From NCBI GenBank assembly GCA_001790955.1, contig MGDP01000144.1, positions 1-41,890 of the forward strand: DNA of 41,890 nt. The letters run 5' to 3'. The notes below the pieces were generated by a model. That model had not been told where the DNA came from, did not search any database, and saw only the letters and a program-made list of their open reading frames with translations. Position 1 is the first letter of the stretch; every line of letters starts with the position of its first letter. Positions 25,864 through 35,369 of this stretch are shown here, piece after piece. This DNA is from Candidatus Tectomicrobia bacterium RIFCSPLOWO2_12_FULL_69_37. Its GTDB lineage: Bacteria; UBA8248. Position numbers and translations under genes: made by a program.

Positions 25864-27404
25864 GCGCCGCCCCGCCCCGCGTCGAGATGCGGGGGATCTG
25901 CAAGCGCTTCGGCGAGGTGGTCGCCCTCGACCGCGTCGACCTCGAGGCGGCGAAGGGGGAGATCCACGCCCTCCTCGGGGAGAACGGCGCGGGCAAGACC
26001 ACCATCATGAACATCCTGAGCGGCCTCTACCGCTCGGACGCGGGCGAGATCCGCGTCGACGGCCGCCCGGCGCCAATCCGCTCCCCCAAGGACGCCATCG
26101 GCTTCCGCATCGGCATGGTGCACCAGCACGTGGAGCTGATCGGCAACTTCACGGCCCTGGAGAACATCCTGCTCGGCCACGAGGGCACGGGCTGGGTGCT
26201 GCGGGCGGAGAGCCAGCGGGGCGCGGTGGAGGAGGTCGCTTCCCGCTACGGCCTCTCCGTGCCCTTGAACGAGCGGGTCAAGGCTCTGCCGGTCGGTATC
26301 CAGCAGAAGATTGAGATCCTCAAGGCGCTCTACCGGGGGGCTGACATCCTCATCTTGGACGAGCCGACCACCATGCTCACCCCCCAGGAGGTGGACGCGC
26401 TCTTCGCCACCATCCGGAAAATCGCCGAGGGAGGTCTCACGGTCATCTTCATCACCCACAAGATCAAGGAAGTGCTCGCGAACTCCGACCGGATCACCGT
26501 ATTCCGGGGAGGGTGCAGGGTGGGGACGGTGCGGCGGCCGGAAGCGAGCCGCGAGCTTCTCGTCCAGATGATGGTGGGCGAGAGGGAGTTCCCCGCCGGC
26601 GCGGGCCGGCCCGGCGCGGTCGCCTCCTCCTCCGCGGGACCACCCGCCCTCTCCGTGCGCGATCTTTCCTTGAGAAACGCGGACATTCATCTCCTGAAGG
26701 ATGTATCCTTCGACGTTCCCGCTGGCGCGATCGTCGGCTTGGCGGGGGTGTCGGGGAACGGCCAGCGCGAGCTCGCCGAGGCGATCGCGGGCCTTCTCCC
26801 CGTCCAGGCCGGCGAGGTCACGATACGCGGCCGCTCGGTCGAGAAGCTGACCGTCGCCGCCCGGATCGCCCTGGGCCTCGTTTTGATCCCCCAGAACCGG
26901 ATCGACGAGGGGATTCTCCCGTCCCTCTCCCTGGCCGAGAACTTCGTGCTGGGTCTCCATCCCTACATCTTCAAGCGATCGGGCTTCTTCGAGCAGGGGA
27001 CCGCCCACGAGATGGCCCGGATCGCCATTCGCGACTACAATGTCCTCACCCGCAACGAGCGCGTGCCCTCGGCCCATCTCTCGGGGGGCAATATCCAGAA
27101 GGTGATCGTGGCTCGGGCCATGGCACTTTTCCGCGCCATCGGGGGAGGAATCCTGATCGCCAACAACCCGACCCGCGGCCTGGACATCATGGCCGCCGCC
27201 TTCGTCCATGCCCGCTTCCGGGAGGTCCGCGAGGGGGGAGGCGGCGTCCTGCTCATCTCGGAGGACCTGGACGAGCTTTGCTCGATCTGCGACCGGATCC
27301 TGGTCATCCACTCGGGCGAGATCCTGGGCGGCTTCGATGGCCCCGACTACGATGTGTACCGCATCGGGGAGCTCATGGCTGGCGTGCGGAGAAGGCAGCC
27401 GTGA
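25860..27404 (+). CDS. ABC transporter ATP-binding protein with two ABC domains (YufO-like)
   Basis: Walker A LLGENGAGKTTIMNILSGLY; MVHQHVELIGNFTALENILLG; second domain VGLAGVSGNGQRELAEAIAG, LSGGNIQKVIVARAM, NNPTRGLD; ATGA overlap with upstream permease. Confidence 0.92.
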   Translation: MSAAPPRVEMRGICKRFGEVVALDRVDLEAAKGEIHALLGENGAGKTTIMNILSGLYRSDAGEIRVDGRPAPIRSPKDAIGFRIGMVHQHVELIGNFTALENILLGHEGTGWVLRAESQRGAVEEVASRYGLSVPLNERVKALPVGIQQKIEILKALYRGADILILDEPTTMLTPQEVDALFATIRKIAEGGLTVIFITHKIKEVLANSDRITVFRGGCRVGTVRRPEASRELLVQMMVGEREFPAGAGRPGAVASSSAGPPALSVRDLSLRNADIHLLKDVSFDVPAGAIVGLAGVSGNGQRELAEAIAGLLPVQAGEVTIRGRSVEKLTVAARIALGLVLIPQNRIDEGILPSLSLAENFVLGLHPYIFKRSGFFEQGTAHEMARIAIRDYNVLTRNERVPSAHLSGGNIQKVIVARAMALFRAIGGGILIANNPTRGLDIMAAAFVHARFREVREGGGGVLLISEDLDELCSICDRILVIHSGEILGGFDGPDYDVYRIGELMAGVRRRQP

Positions 27405-28468
27405 TGAAGGGCGCCTGGTCGGAGGAAGACCGTCGGCACGCGGCCGCGCTGGCCGCCACCTACGCGGCCGCGGCAGCCTTGGCGCTCCTGGCGGCGGCGC
27501 TGTTCATCCTCGCCTTCGGCGGCAGCATCCGCGTCGCGTTCGCGACGGTTCTTCAAGCCTCCCTGGGCACATGGGGCGGGTTCGCCCAGACCCTGAACAA
27601 GTTCTGCCCATTGCTGCTGGGTTCTCTCGCTGTCGCTTTTGGCATGCGGGGGGGGCACTTCAACATCGGGGTGGACGGCCAGATCTACGCCGGGGCCATA
27701 GGGATGGCCGCGGTCGCCTTCGGCCTCGAGGGCCTGAACCTTCCCTGGCCGGTCTTTGTCCCCCTCGGGATCCTGGGAGGGGTCTTAGCCGGGGCGTTCT
27801 GGGGGCTCATACCGGGCGTTCTGCGCGTCCGCTACCGCGTGAGCGAGATCTTCGTCACCGTCATGTTGAACTTCGTCGCCCTGTACCTGGTGGACTACCT
27901 GGCGAACGGCCCCTGGAACGACCCCCTCGCCGGGGACGCCATCACGGTCCCGATCCCCAAGTCCGCCGTGCTCCCGCAGATGCTCCCGAAATCCGGGGGT
28001 CACATGGGCCCGCTCATCGCCCTCGCCGCCGCCGCGGGGATCTACTTCATGATGTCCAGGACCATCATCGGCTACGAGATACGCGCCGTGGGCGACAACC
28101 CGACGGCGGCCCGGTTCGGCGGGATCAACATCAACCGGATCACCCTCGTCATCATGCCGGTCTGCGGGGCCCTCTCCGGCCTGGCGGGCGCGATCGAGGT
28201 GTCCGGCTTCCACCAGACCCTGCTCCTCGGGCTCACCGGCCCCACCGGCGCGCCCAACTACGGCGCGATGAGCATCCTGATCGCCGTCATCGGCCGGCGC
28301 CATCCCTTGGGCGTCATCCTCGCGGCCGCCGTGTTCGCCATCCTGATGGTGGGCTCGGACTCGCTCCAGCGGAGCATCGGCCTGCCCGGCTCCGCCGTGT
28401 TCGTCTTTCAGGCCATCATCGTCCTGACGGTTCTCTACGTGGAGGCCAGGCGCCAGTTATCCACCTGA
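27404..28468 (+). CDS. ABC transporter permease, BMP/nucleoside-importer type (YufP-like)
   Basis: FCPLLLGSLAVAFGMRGGHFNIGVDGQIYAGAIGMA...GDNPTAARFGGININRITLVIMPVCGALSGLAGAIEVSG; start overlaps ATPase stop (GTGATG). Confidence 0.88.
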   Translation: MKGAWSEEDRRHAAALAATYAAAAALALLAAALFILAFGGSIRVAFATVLQASLGTWGGFAQTLNKFCPLLLGSLAVAFGMRGGHFNIGVDGQIYAGAIGMAAVAFGLEGLNLPWPVFVPLGILGGVLAGAFWGLIPGVLRVRYRVSEIFVTVMLNFVALYLVDYLANGPWNDPLAGDAITVPIPKSAVLPQMLPKSGGHMGPLIALAAAAGIYFMMSRTIIGYEIRAVGDNPTAARFGGININRITLVIMPVCGALSGLAGAIEVSGFHQTLLLGLTGPTGAPNYGAMSILIAVIGRRHPLGVILAAAVFAILMVGSDSLQRSIGLPGSAVFVFQAIIVLTVLYVEARRQLST

Positions 28469-28522
28469 GGCGGAAGTGGTGATCCAGGTATCCGGCGGGA
28501 GATCGCTAAATCGGGTTGGCTT

Positions 28523-29317
28523 TCAGCTGCCAAGGAAATTCGGCTTCCGCTTTTCCATGAACGCCGTTCTTCCCTCGATGTAGTCCCGGCTGTCGAAGCA
28601 AGTCTTCACCATTCGGCTGATCGCCCCGAAGTCTCGGCTGGAAGGATCCTTGAGGGTCTCGCCAATGGTGAATTTCGCAGCCTTGACCGACAGGGGGGCG
28701 TTCGATGCGATCGTGGTTGCAAGCTCCCGGGCAGTCTCTTCGAGCTTGCCCGCGGGCACGACACGGTTGACGAGCCCGATCCGGAGCGCCTCCTCGGCAG
28801 ACAGGCGCCTCGCGGAGAAGGCGATCTCCTTGGCGAAGGCAGGGCCGACCAGGTCCACGAGCTGCTTCATGGCCTCGTAGCCGTAGGCGATGCCCAGGCG
28901 GGCGGCGGGCACGCCGAGCTGGGCGTCCTCCGAGGCGATGCGGATGTCCGCGTTGAGGGCGACGGTCAGGCCTCCGCCAAGGCAGTAGCCCCGGATCATG
29001 GCAATGAGGGGCTTGTCGAGGTCGGCGAGCCGCTGCCGCGCCCCGGACAGGGTGGCGGAATATTGCTCGATCTGCTGGGCGTTGCTCCGCTTCTCGTCGA
29101 ATTGGGAGATGTCCGCCCCCGCCACGAAGGCCTTGTCGCCGGCCCCCTTCATGACGACGACCCGGACCGAATGGTCCTGCTGGAACTCTTCGACGATCAT
29201 GGCGATGGCTTCCCACATCTCGAGGGAGAGCGCGTTCCGCCGCTCCGGGTTGTTGAAGGTCATCCACCCGATCCCGTCCTCGACCTCGGCGATCATCTTG
29301 TCCGTGTTGAGTTGCAT
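28523..29317 (-). CDS. Enoyl-CoA hydratase/isomerase family protein
   Basis: GIGWMTFNNPERRNALSLEMWEAI...AFVAGADISQFDEKRS...KPLIAMIRGYCLGGGLTVALNADIRIASEDAQLGVPAARLGIAYGYEAMKQL. Confidence 0.92.
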   Translation of the reverse strand: MQLNTDKMIAEVEDGIGWMTFNNPERRNALSLEMWEAIAMIVEEFQQDHSVRVVVMKGAGDKAFVAGADISQFDEKRSNAQQIEQYSATLSGARQRLADLDKPLIAMIRGYCLGGGLTVALNADIRIASEDAQLGVPAARLGIAYGYEAMKQLVDLVGPAFAKEIAFSARRLSAEEALRIGLVNRVVPAGKLEETARELATTIASNAPLSVKAAKFTIGETLKDPSSRDFGAISRMVKTCFDSRDYIEGRTAFMEKRKPNFLGS

Positions 29318-29360
29318 CGGTCCGCCTCGCTGGAAAGTCGCTGCCCCATGCAGCCCCGCC

Positions 29361-30530
29361 TCATACGACTCCGATGTCGCGCAACCGCTGGATTTCCTGC
29401 GGACTGTACCCGATTGACGCGAGAATCTCGTCCGTGTGCTCCCCGAGCTCCGGGGTAGGGTTTCTCTTGCGCTGGGGGGTCCGGCTCAGCTTGACGGCCT
29501 GGCCGACGACTTTGATCGGGCCGAGGACGGGGTGAAAGATTTCGGGGTCCATGTTCAGGGTCCGGACCTGAGGATCTGCGAACGTCTGATCGACAGTATG
29601 AATGGGCCCGCAGGGAATGCCCTCGGCGTTCAGGATTTCGATCCACTCCTTGCTCGTCTTCCGGCGGATGTGCCCGCCGATGATGGCGTTGAGGGCGTCC
29701 CGGTTCTTCGTGCGTGTTTCCTTTTCGGCGTAGTCCGGATGCTCGGTCAGCTCCGGCACGCCGAGCGCGTTGGCGAGGCGTTTCCACAGGCGTGGGCTGC
29801 CGGCCTGGATGTTGATCCGGCCGTCCGTGGTCTCGAAGACCCCGGTAGGGATGAGGGTCGGGTGGTTGTTGCCCGCCTGCTTAGGCACTTCGCCCTTGAT
29901 GAGGTAGCGGGCCGCCTGCAGGTCCATCATCTGGATCTGGGCTTCCAAGAGTGAGGTGTGGACCCATTGCCCCTCTCCGGAGACCTCGCGCTCCAGCAGG
30001 GCGAGCAGGATGCCCTGAGCGAGCAGCATTCCGGCGGAGAGGTCCGCTATCGGGACGCCCACGCGCATGGGGCCCCGCCCGGGCTCGCCGGTCACCGACA
30101 TGAGGCCGCCTAGGCCTTGAGCGATCTGATCCAGACCGGGCCGGTCGGAATAGGGCCCGGTCTGTCCGAAGCCGGAGATGCTCCCGTAGACGATCCGGGA
30201 ATTCACCTTCCAGACGGACTCGTAGTCGACGCCGAGCCGGTGCTTCACCCGGGGGCGGAAGTTCTCGACGATGACGTCGGCTCCCTTCGCCAGGGAGAAG
30301 AATATCTTCTTCCCCTCCTCGGCCTTGAGGTTGAGCGTCAGGCTGCGCTTGTTACGATGGAGGTTCATGGATTCATAGCTGTGGCGGTCGCCACCCATCA
30401 AATCGGCGCCCACCGAGGCGGGCTGCTCGATCCGGATGACGTCGGCCCCCCAGTCCGCGAGTTGCCGGACCGCCGTCGGGCCCGATCGGGCCTGTGTCAG
30501 GTCGAGAACCTTGAAGCGTGAGAGTGGCAT
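29361..30530 (-). CDS. Class III CoA transferase (CaiB/BaiF family)
   Basis: MPLSRFKVLDLTQARSGPTAVRQLADWGADVIRIEQP...NLHRNKRSLTLNLKAEEGKKIF...GVPIADLSAGMLLAQGILLALLERE (conserved Asp). Confidence 0.94.
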   Translation of the reverse strand: MPLSRFKVLDLTQARSGPTAVRQLADWGADVIRIEQPASVGADLMGGDRHSYESMNLHRNKRSLTLNLKAEEGKKIFFSLAKGADVIVENFRPRVKHRLGVDYESVWKVNSRIVYGSISGFGQTGPYSDRPGLDQIAQGLGGLMSVTGEPGRGPMRVGVPIADLSAGMLLAQGILLALLEREVSGEGQWVHTSLLEAQIQMMDLQAARYLIKGEVPKQAGNNHPTLIPTGVFETTDGRINIQAGSPRLWKRLANALGVPELTEHPDYAEKETRTKNRDALNAIIGGHIRRKTSKEWIEILNAEGIPCGPIHTVDQTFADPQVRTLNMDPEIFHPVLGPIKVVGQAVKLSRTPQRKRNPTPELGEHTDEILASIGYSPQEIQRLRDIGVV

Positions 30531-30626
30531 GTTCACGTGATCTCCGAAGTGCGCTTCGCTAGGGCTTTCCGGCCCCATGGATTCTCCGCGTTCGCCTTGT
30601 GCCGGGAAGCCCTCCGGCGAGGCGGC

Positions 30627-31007
30627 TCATTTTTCCCGCTTGTGGATCTGATCCATCTTCTTGGAGCGCCCGGCCGAGTAGACCATGCAGCCCACCGGAT
30701 AGTGGTAGGGGCCGTGCGGCTCGGTGCCGCCGTAGACGTAGTCGCCGGGCCGGAGGATTTTCCCGGCGACGTGCATCTCTCCTTCAAGCACAAGGGTGCT
30801 GTGGAAATACTCGTGGCTGTGGCGCGGTTCGACGTAGCCAGAGGGGAACTTGACGAGCTTGTCCACCCGCTCCGAGATCTCGTCCGAGCCCTCGGCGATG
30901 ATCTTGACCTGGACGCCGGGGGGATGCCCCAGGAGCTTCGCCCCGTCCCGCCACTCGATCTTACTCGTGTTCACGGCCATGAACTTGGGCGTCGGCTCCA
31001 TGCGCAT
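30627..31007 (-). CDS. Cupin domain-containing protein
   Basis: FPSGYVEPRHSHEYFHSTLVLEGEMHVAGKILRPGDYVYGGTEPHGPYHYPVGCMVY; two cupin motifs. Confidence 0.8.
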   Translation of the reverse strand: MRMEPTPKFMAVNTSKIEWRDGAKLLGHPPGVQVKIIAEGSDEISERVDKLVKFPSGYVEPRHSHEYFHSTLVLEGEMHVAGKILRPGDYVYGGTEPHGPYHYPVGCMVYSAGRSKKMDQIHKREK

Positions 31008-31236
31008 TTCTCCTTCGTCTCGGCAAGAAGAGGGCGGATTCGGCGTTTCCCAGCGGCCCCATCGGGTGGCGGATCTTAGCACAAGAAAATCTCGCCTGTC
31101 CCGGAGGGGTATCTTCCTGCGAAGGCCCCCGGAAAACCGGGCTGGCTACTACGAAACACCCCGGGGAGTGGTACAATCGCCGAGCCGACTGAAAAACCGC
31201 GAACAGGGATCGTTCTGTCTTCTTCAAGGAGAGCCG

Positions 31237-32112
31237 ATGCAATATCGAGTCCTGGGACGAACCGGACTGCGCATCAGCGAGATCAGCCTGGGAACCTCGC
31301 AGACGTTCCGCCTCGCGTCCAAGGAGGACGTGAGCCGCTGCGTCCGGATCGTTCATGAGGCCCTGGATCACGGGGTGAACTTCTTCGATACGGCGCCCAG
31401 CTACTGGGAGGCGGAGAGTGCGCTGGGCCTCGCCCTGGAGGGGCGGCGCCGCGAGGCCCTGATCGCCACCAAGGTCCGAGCCGAGGACGCGGCGTCTGCC
31501 CGGAAGAGCATCGAGCGCTCCTTCGAGCGGCTGCGGACCGACGTGATCGACCTGCTCCAGATCCATTCCATGCGCGGCTGGCGGGAGGTGACGCCGGTGA
31601 TCCAGGAGTATCAGCGCCAGGGCCGGGTGCGCTTCATCGGGCTGACGGAGAGCGAACCCGGAAACTACGCGGAAATCACCGAGGCGATGCGCACGGGGCT
31701 CTATGACTCTATCCAGATCCTGTTCTCCGCCGCGGCCCGGACGTGTTGCGCGGAGATGCTGCCTCTCGCGCAGAAGATGAACATCGGGGTGATCGCCCTG
31801 CGCACGATCCTCAATTTGCTGGCGAGCCGGATCCCGACGGATCCGGGGGCAGTCGGGAGGCGTCCCGAGGAGACCCCGGCGCAGAGGAGGGTGCGCGAGG
31901 TGCAGGAGCGGGGCGAGTTCTCTCCCCTTGAGAAATATGGCGTGAAAACGCCCGGCCAGGCGCTTCTGAAGTACGTGCTGGGCCACCCGGCGGTCTCCAC
32001 CATCATCGTGGCCACGGGCAAGGCCGAGCGCATCTCCGAGAACGCGGCGGCCTCGGATGGCCGTCTCTTGCCGCCGGAGAGCCGGGCCTGGCTGGAGGGT
32101 TTGTTCGCTTAG
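31237..32112 (+). CDS. Aldo/keto reductase
   Basis: MQYRVLGRTGLRISEISLGTSQTFRLASKEDV...GVNFFDTAPSYWEAESALGLALEG...IATKV...VIDLLQIHSM. Confidence 0.9.
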   Translation: MQYRVLGRTGLRISEISLGTSQTFRLASKEDVSRCVRIVHEALDHGVNFFDTAPSYWEAESALGLALEGRRREALIATKVRAEDAASARKSIERSFERLRTDVIDLLQIHSMRGWREVTPVIQEYQRQGRVRFIGLTESEPGNYAEITEAMRTGLYDSIQILFSAAARTCCAEMLPLAQKMNIGVIALRTILNLLASRIPTDPGAVGRRPEETPAQRRVREVQERGEFSPLEKYGVKTPGQALLKYVLGHPAVSTIIVATGKAERISENAAASDGRLLPPESRAWLEGLFA

Positions 32113-32158
32113 GAGAAGGAAGCGCAGACGCCCCTTGCGGGTGACATACCTTGAATTG

Positions 32159-33182
32159 ATGAGGAGAGATCGGATAGCGATCTCACCCGCATGCGCACAT
32201 CATCCCCGTGTCCTGGATCGAGGATATCCGCGCGGGGCGGCTGGGTTCCGCCGTTTCCATCGCGGCCAGCGGCGGAGCTGAGCGGCTCGTCACGAAATTC
32301 ACCGTCCTTGGCCAGGAGCGGACGAACTCCTACCCGCTTCCGCGGGAGACCTACGACGTCGAGATGCGCCTCAAGGACATGAAGCGGATGGGCGTGGAGC
32401 GGCAGATCCTCTCGATCGTCCCCGTCCTCATGTTCTACAGCCTCGACCCCGGCCAGAGCCTGGAGATCGCCGTCTCCTTGAATGATGCACTGTGCGGCCT
32501 GGCGCGGGAGCATCCGGAGGCGTTCTCCTGCATGCCCGCGGCGCCCCTTCAGGCCCCGCAGGCGGCCGCGGATGAGCTCGAGCGGGCGGTGAAGAAGGGG
32601 CACCGGGGCGTCCAGATCGGCGCGAACGTCGCGGGGAAGAACCTCGACGACCCCGGGCTCGACATCTTTTGGGCGAAGGCGGCCGAGCTGGACGCGCCCA
32701 TCTTCATCCATCCCGCCGCCGCGAGAGGGTTCGAGGACCGCCTGCAGAAGTATTACCTCTCGAACTTTATCGGCAATCCCCTCGACACCACGGTCTCGGT
32801 GGCGTGCCTTATCTTCGGCGGGGTGCTGGACCGGTTCCCCTCGCTGAAGTTCCTGCTCTCCCACACGGGCGGGTTCACGCCCTGGATCCGGGGCCGCTGG
32901 CAGCACGGCTACGGGGAGAGGAAGGAGCCCAAGGAGCACGGGGCGAGGGACCCCGAGCAGTATTTCGGCAAGCTCTACTACGACACCATCATCCACAACG
33001 CCGATTGCCTGGAGTTCGCCGTCAAGACGCTGAGGGCCGGCAACGTGGTGTACGGGACGGATTACCCCTTCGACATGGGCGACCTCTGCCCGGCCCGGGA
33101 GATCCCGGGCCTCTCCCGGCTCTCTCCGGCGGAGCAGGAGACGATCCTCTCGGGCAACGCCCGAGGCCTCTACAAGCTCTGA
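32159..33182 (+). CDS. Amidohydrolase (ACMSD-like, amidohydrolase 2); apparent frameshift near 32184-32190
   Basis: Uninterrupted ORF from GTG 32208: VSWIEDIRAGRLG...IFIHPAAARGFEDR...FGGVLDRFPSLKFLLSHTGGFTPW...VYGTDYPFDMGD. In-frame upstream codons encode HAHIIP but have no start before TAG 32175; ATG 32159 (MRRDRIAIS) joins only after removal of 1 nt. Confidence 0.82.
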
Positions 33183-33310
33183 GGGGGCGTATCCGGGCCT
33201 CTCGTTGATGCTCGGGCCCCTGGCCGCTAGTATTCGTCTTTCTGGCAGGTTTCCACCGCACACGGGTCTGGTCCCGGCTCTGCGGGCCGCTCAGGAGAGG
33301 AAAATTGGCC

Positions 33311-33694
33311 ATGTACCGCTACGATCACCTTCACTTCCGCAGCGAGGACCCCCACGCCGCCCGGAAATTCTGGGAAGAGATGTTCGGCGCCAAGATGGTC
33401 GCCCAGCGGGAATTGGGCGGGGCGCCCTCGTTCAATATGGATCTGAACGGCATGACTTTTATCGTCTCGGGCCGCGCGAAGAATGAGAACCCCATCCGCG
33501 TCGGAAGCGATCCCCGCTACGGCCTCGACCACTTCGGCCTCAAGGTCGACGACATGGACGCAGCGGCGAAAGAGCTCAAGGCCAAAGGGGCCGAATTCAT
33601 CTGCGAGCCCTGGGAGATCCGCCCGGGCGTCAAGATCGCCTTTGTCAAAGGCCCGGACGATATCAGCATCGAGCTCGCGGAGCGCAAAGGATAA
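33311..33694 (+). CDS. VOC/glyoxalase family protein
   Basis: MYRYDHLHFRSEDPHAARKFWEEMFGAKMV...YGLDHFGLKVDDMDAAAKELKAKGAEF...VKGPDDISIELAERKG. Confidence 0.9.
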   Translation: MYRYDHLHFRSEDPHAARKFWEEMFGAKMVAQRELGGAPSFNMDLNGMTFIVSGRAKNENPIRVGSDPRYGLDHFGLKVDDMDAAAKELKAKGAEFICEPWEIRPGVKIAFVKGPDDISIELAERKG

Positions 33695-33792
33695 GCGGCT
33701 CCACGTTCTCTTGAGCCGGGTTTCCGCGGCGGATGCGTCGATACCCCGCATCGGACCCCTTCGGCCGTTTCCGCCGATTTCGGAGAAACGCG

Positions 33793-34797
33793 ATGGGCGG
33801 CGAGAAGGTGCGCCTCGGCGCAATCGGGGTGGGCCACTGGGCGGGCGTGCTGGCCAAGGGCGTGGAGAAGAGCGGCGCGGCGGCGATCATTCGCTGCTAC
33901 GCCCGCACCGGTGAGAGCCGCAGGGCCTTCGGGGAGAAGTTCGGCTGCCGTCCCGCCGATTCTCTGGACGAGCTGCTCCGCGACGGCGCGGTAGAAGGCG
34001 TCATCATTTCCACCCCCCACTCGACTCACGTCGATTTGATTCAGCAAGCCGCCTCCGCGGGCAAGCATGTTTTTGTGGAAAAACCCCTCGCCCTGGCGGT
34101 GGAGGACGGCAAGCGCGCGACCCGGGCTTGCGAGCAGGTGGGGGTCGTCCTCATGGTGGGCCATCACCGTCGGCGCCTGGGAGCGACGCGCGGGATCCGC
34201 CGGATGCTCGACGCAGGCGAGCTGGGCATGCTCCATCAGCTGGAGGGCCAGGTCTGCAACTGGAACGCCCAGCGAAAGCGAGCCGGCTGGCGGAACGACC
34301 CGAAGGAGTGGCCGGCGGGGGGGCTGACCGGCCGGGGCGTCCACATCGTGGACAATCTCATCTATCTGGCGGGGCCGGTCCGGCGGGTGATGGCGTTCAG
34401 CAAGAGGCTCCTGGGAGCGAACGCGCTCGACGACGTCACCGCCATCGCGCTGGAACATGACAGCGGTCCCCTGAGCTACATCGGTGTCTCGATGGTAGTC
34501 CCCTGGCGGATCAGCACGGCGGCTTTCGGCACCCGGGCCTCCGCCTGGAGCGAGCAGGATGGCGCCAAGCTCTACTTCCAGAAGGTCGGCGAGGAGACGC
34601 GGACGGAGCTGCCCGTGGAAACAGGCGATCCCTTCGCGGAGGAGATCTCCGAATTCGCGCGCTGCATCCGCGGGGGCGGGAGGTCCGAAACGGGAGGCCC
34701 CGAAGCCCTGGAGGTGGTCGCCGTACTCGAAGCCGTCCTGGCGAGCATTCGGAGTGGCCGGGCGGAAGAGGTGGCCGATTCGCGCCAGCAGGCCTAA
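33793..34797 (+). CDS. Gfo/Idh/MocA family oxidoreductase
   Basis: VRLGAIGVGHWAGVLAKGVEKSG...GVIISTPHSTHVDLIQQAASAGKHVFVEKPLALAVEDGKR. Confidence 0.92.
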   Translation: MGGEKVRLGAIGVGHWAGVLAKGVEKSGAAAIIRCYARTGESRRAFGEKFGCRPADSLDELLRDGAVEGVIISTPHSTHVDLIQQAASAGKHVFVEKPLALAVEDGKRATRACEQVGVVLMVGHHRRRLGATRGIRRMLDAGELGMLHQLEGQVCNWNAQRKRAGWRNDPKEWPAGGLTGRGVHIVDNLIYLAGPVRRVMAFSKRLLGANALDDVTAIALEHDSGPLSYIGVSMVVPWRISTAAFGTRASAWSEQDGAKLYFQKVGEETRTELPVETGDPFAEEISEFARCIRGGGRSETGGPEALEVVAVLEAVLASIRSGRAEEVADSRQQA

Positions 34798-34934
34798 TGG
34801 AAATCCGCGGCTTCGCCCGCCAGAAATGGCGCAGGACCTTCTTGACGGACGTGTGGTCCGCTCCCCATCGGGTCGCCCCCCGGCCGTAGCCCCTTCGGTG
34901 TCATCCAGCCGCTTTTCCCCCGCGAAGCCAATGG

Positions 34935-35369
34935 TTGTATGATTCGGACAAGGCCCTCCTGATTCCCGCTGCGGCCGAGGAGGAACGCCGGATGGAGGGT
35001 GAGGCTGGAAGCGACAAGCGAAGAGATCCGCGGCATCCGAATCCCTACAAGGGCACCTTCCCTCCCGTCATCACCATGGACATGCCAGGGCTGGCGGGGT
35101 TTCCCCTCTCGCCCGAGGATTTCAGCGAGGGGGGCTTCAAGACCCTCGTTCCCGTTCCCTTGGAAGTAGGCTCGGCCTTCCCCTGCGCCGTTCACGTTCG
35201 AGGCTCCACCGTTCTCGGTTTCATGGCACGCGTCGCCTGGGTAAAAGAGGTGCAGGGCCTGCCGCCCATGTGGGAGGTGGGGTTTTCGCTCGGAATCTCG
35301 GACCTGGACCGGGAGGAGCTCTGGCGATTGCTTTCGGCTGCCACGGGACGGAGCAGGAGCGAGTCATGA
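34935..35369 (+). CDS. PilZ domain protein (putative c-di-GMP receptor)
   Basis: RxxxR as RRDPR followed by DFSEGG matching (D/N)xSxxG; 144 aa; C-terminal ISDLDREELWRLL. Confidence 0.72.
   Translation: MYDSDKALLIPAAAEEERRMEGEAGSDKRRDPRHPNPYKGTFPPVITMDMPGLAGFPLSPEDFSEGGFKTLVPVPLEVGSAFPCAVHVRGSTVLGFMARVAWVKEVQGLPPMWEVGFSLGISDLDREELWRLLSAATGRSRSES

Noticed and set aside
25839-27311. 490-aa minus-strand ORF
   Set aside because: Antisense to the double-domain ABC ATPase; no domain-like pattern.
31172-31177. TACAAT -10-like hexamer upstream of the aldo/keto reductase
   Set aside because: No acceptable -35 hexamer at 16-18 bp spacing; a single hexamer is not sufficient evidence.
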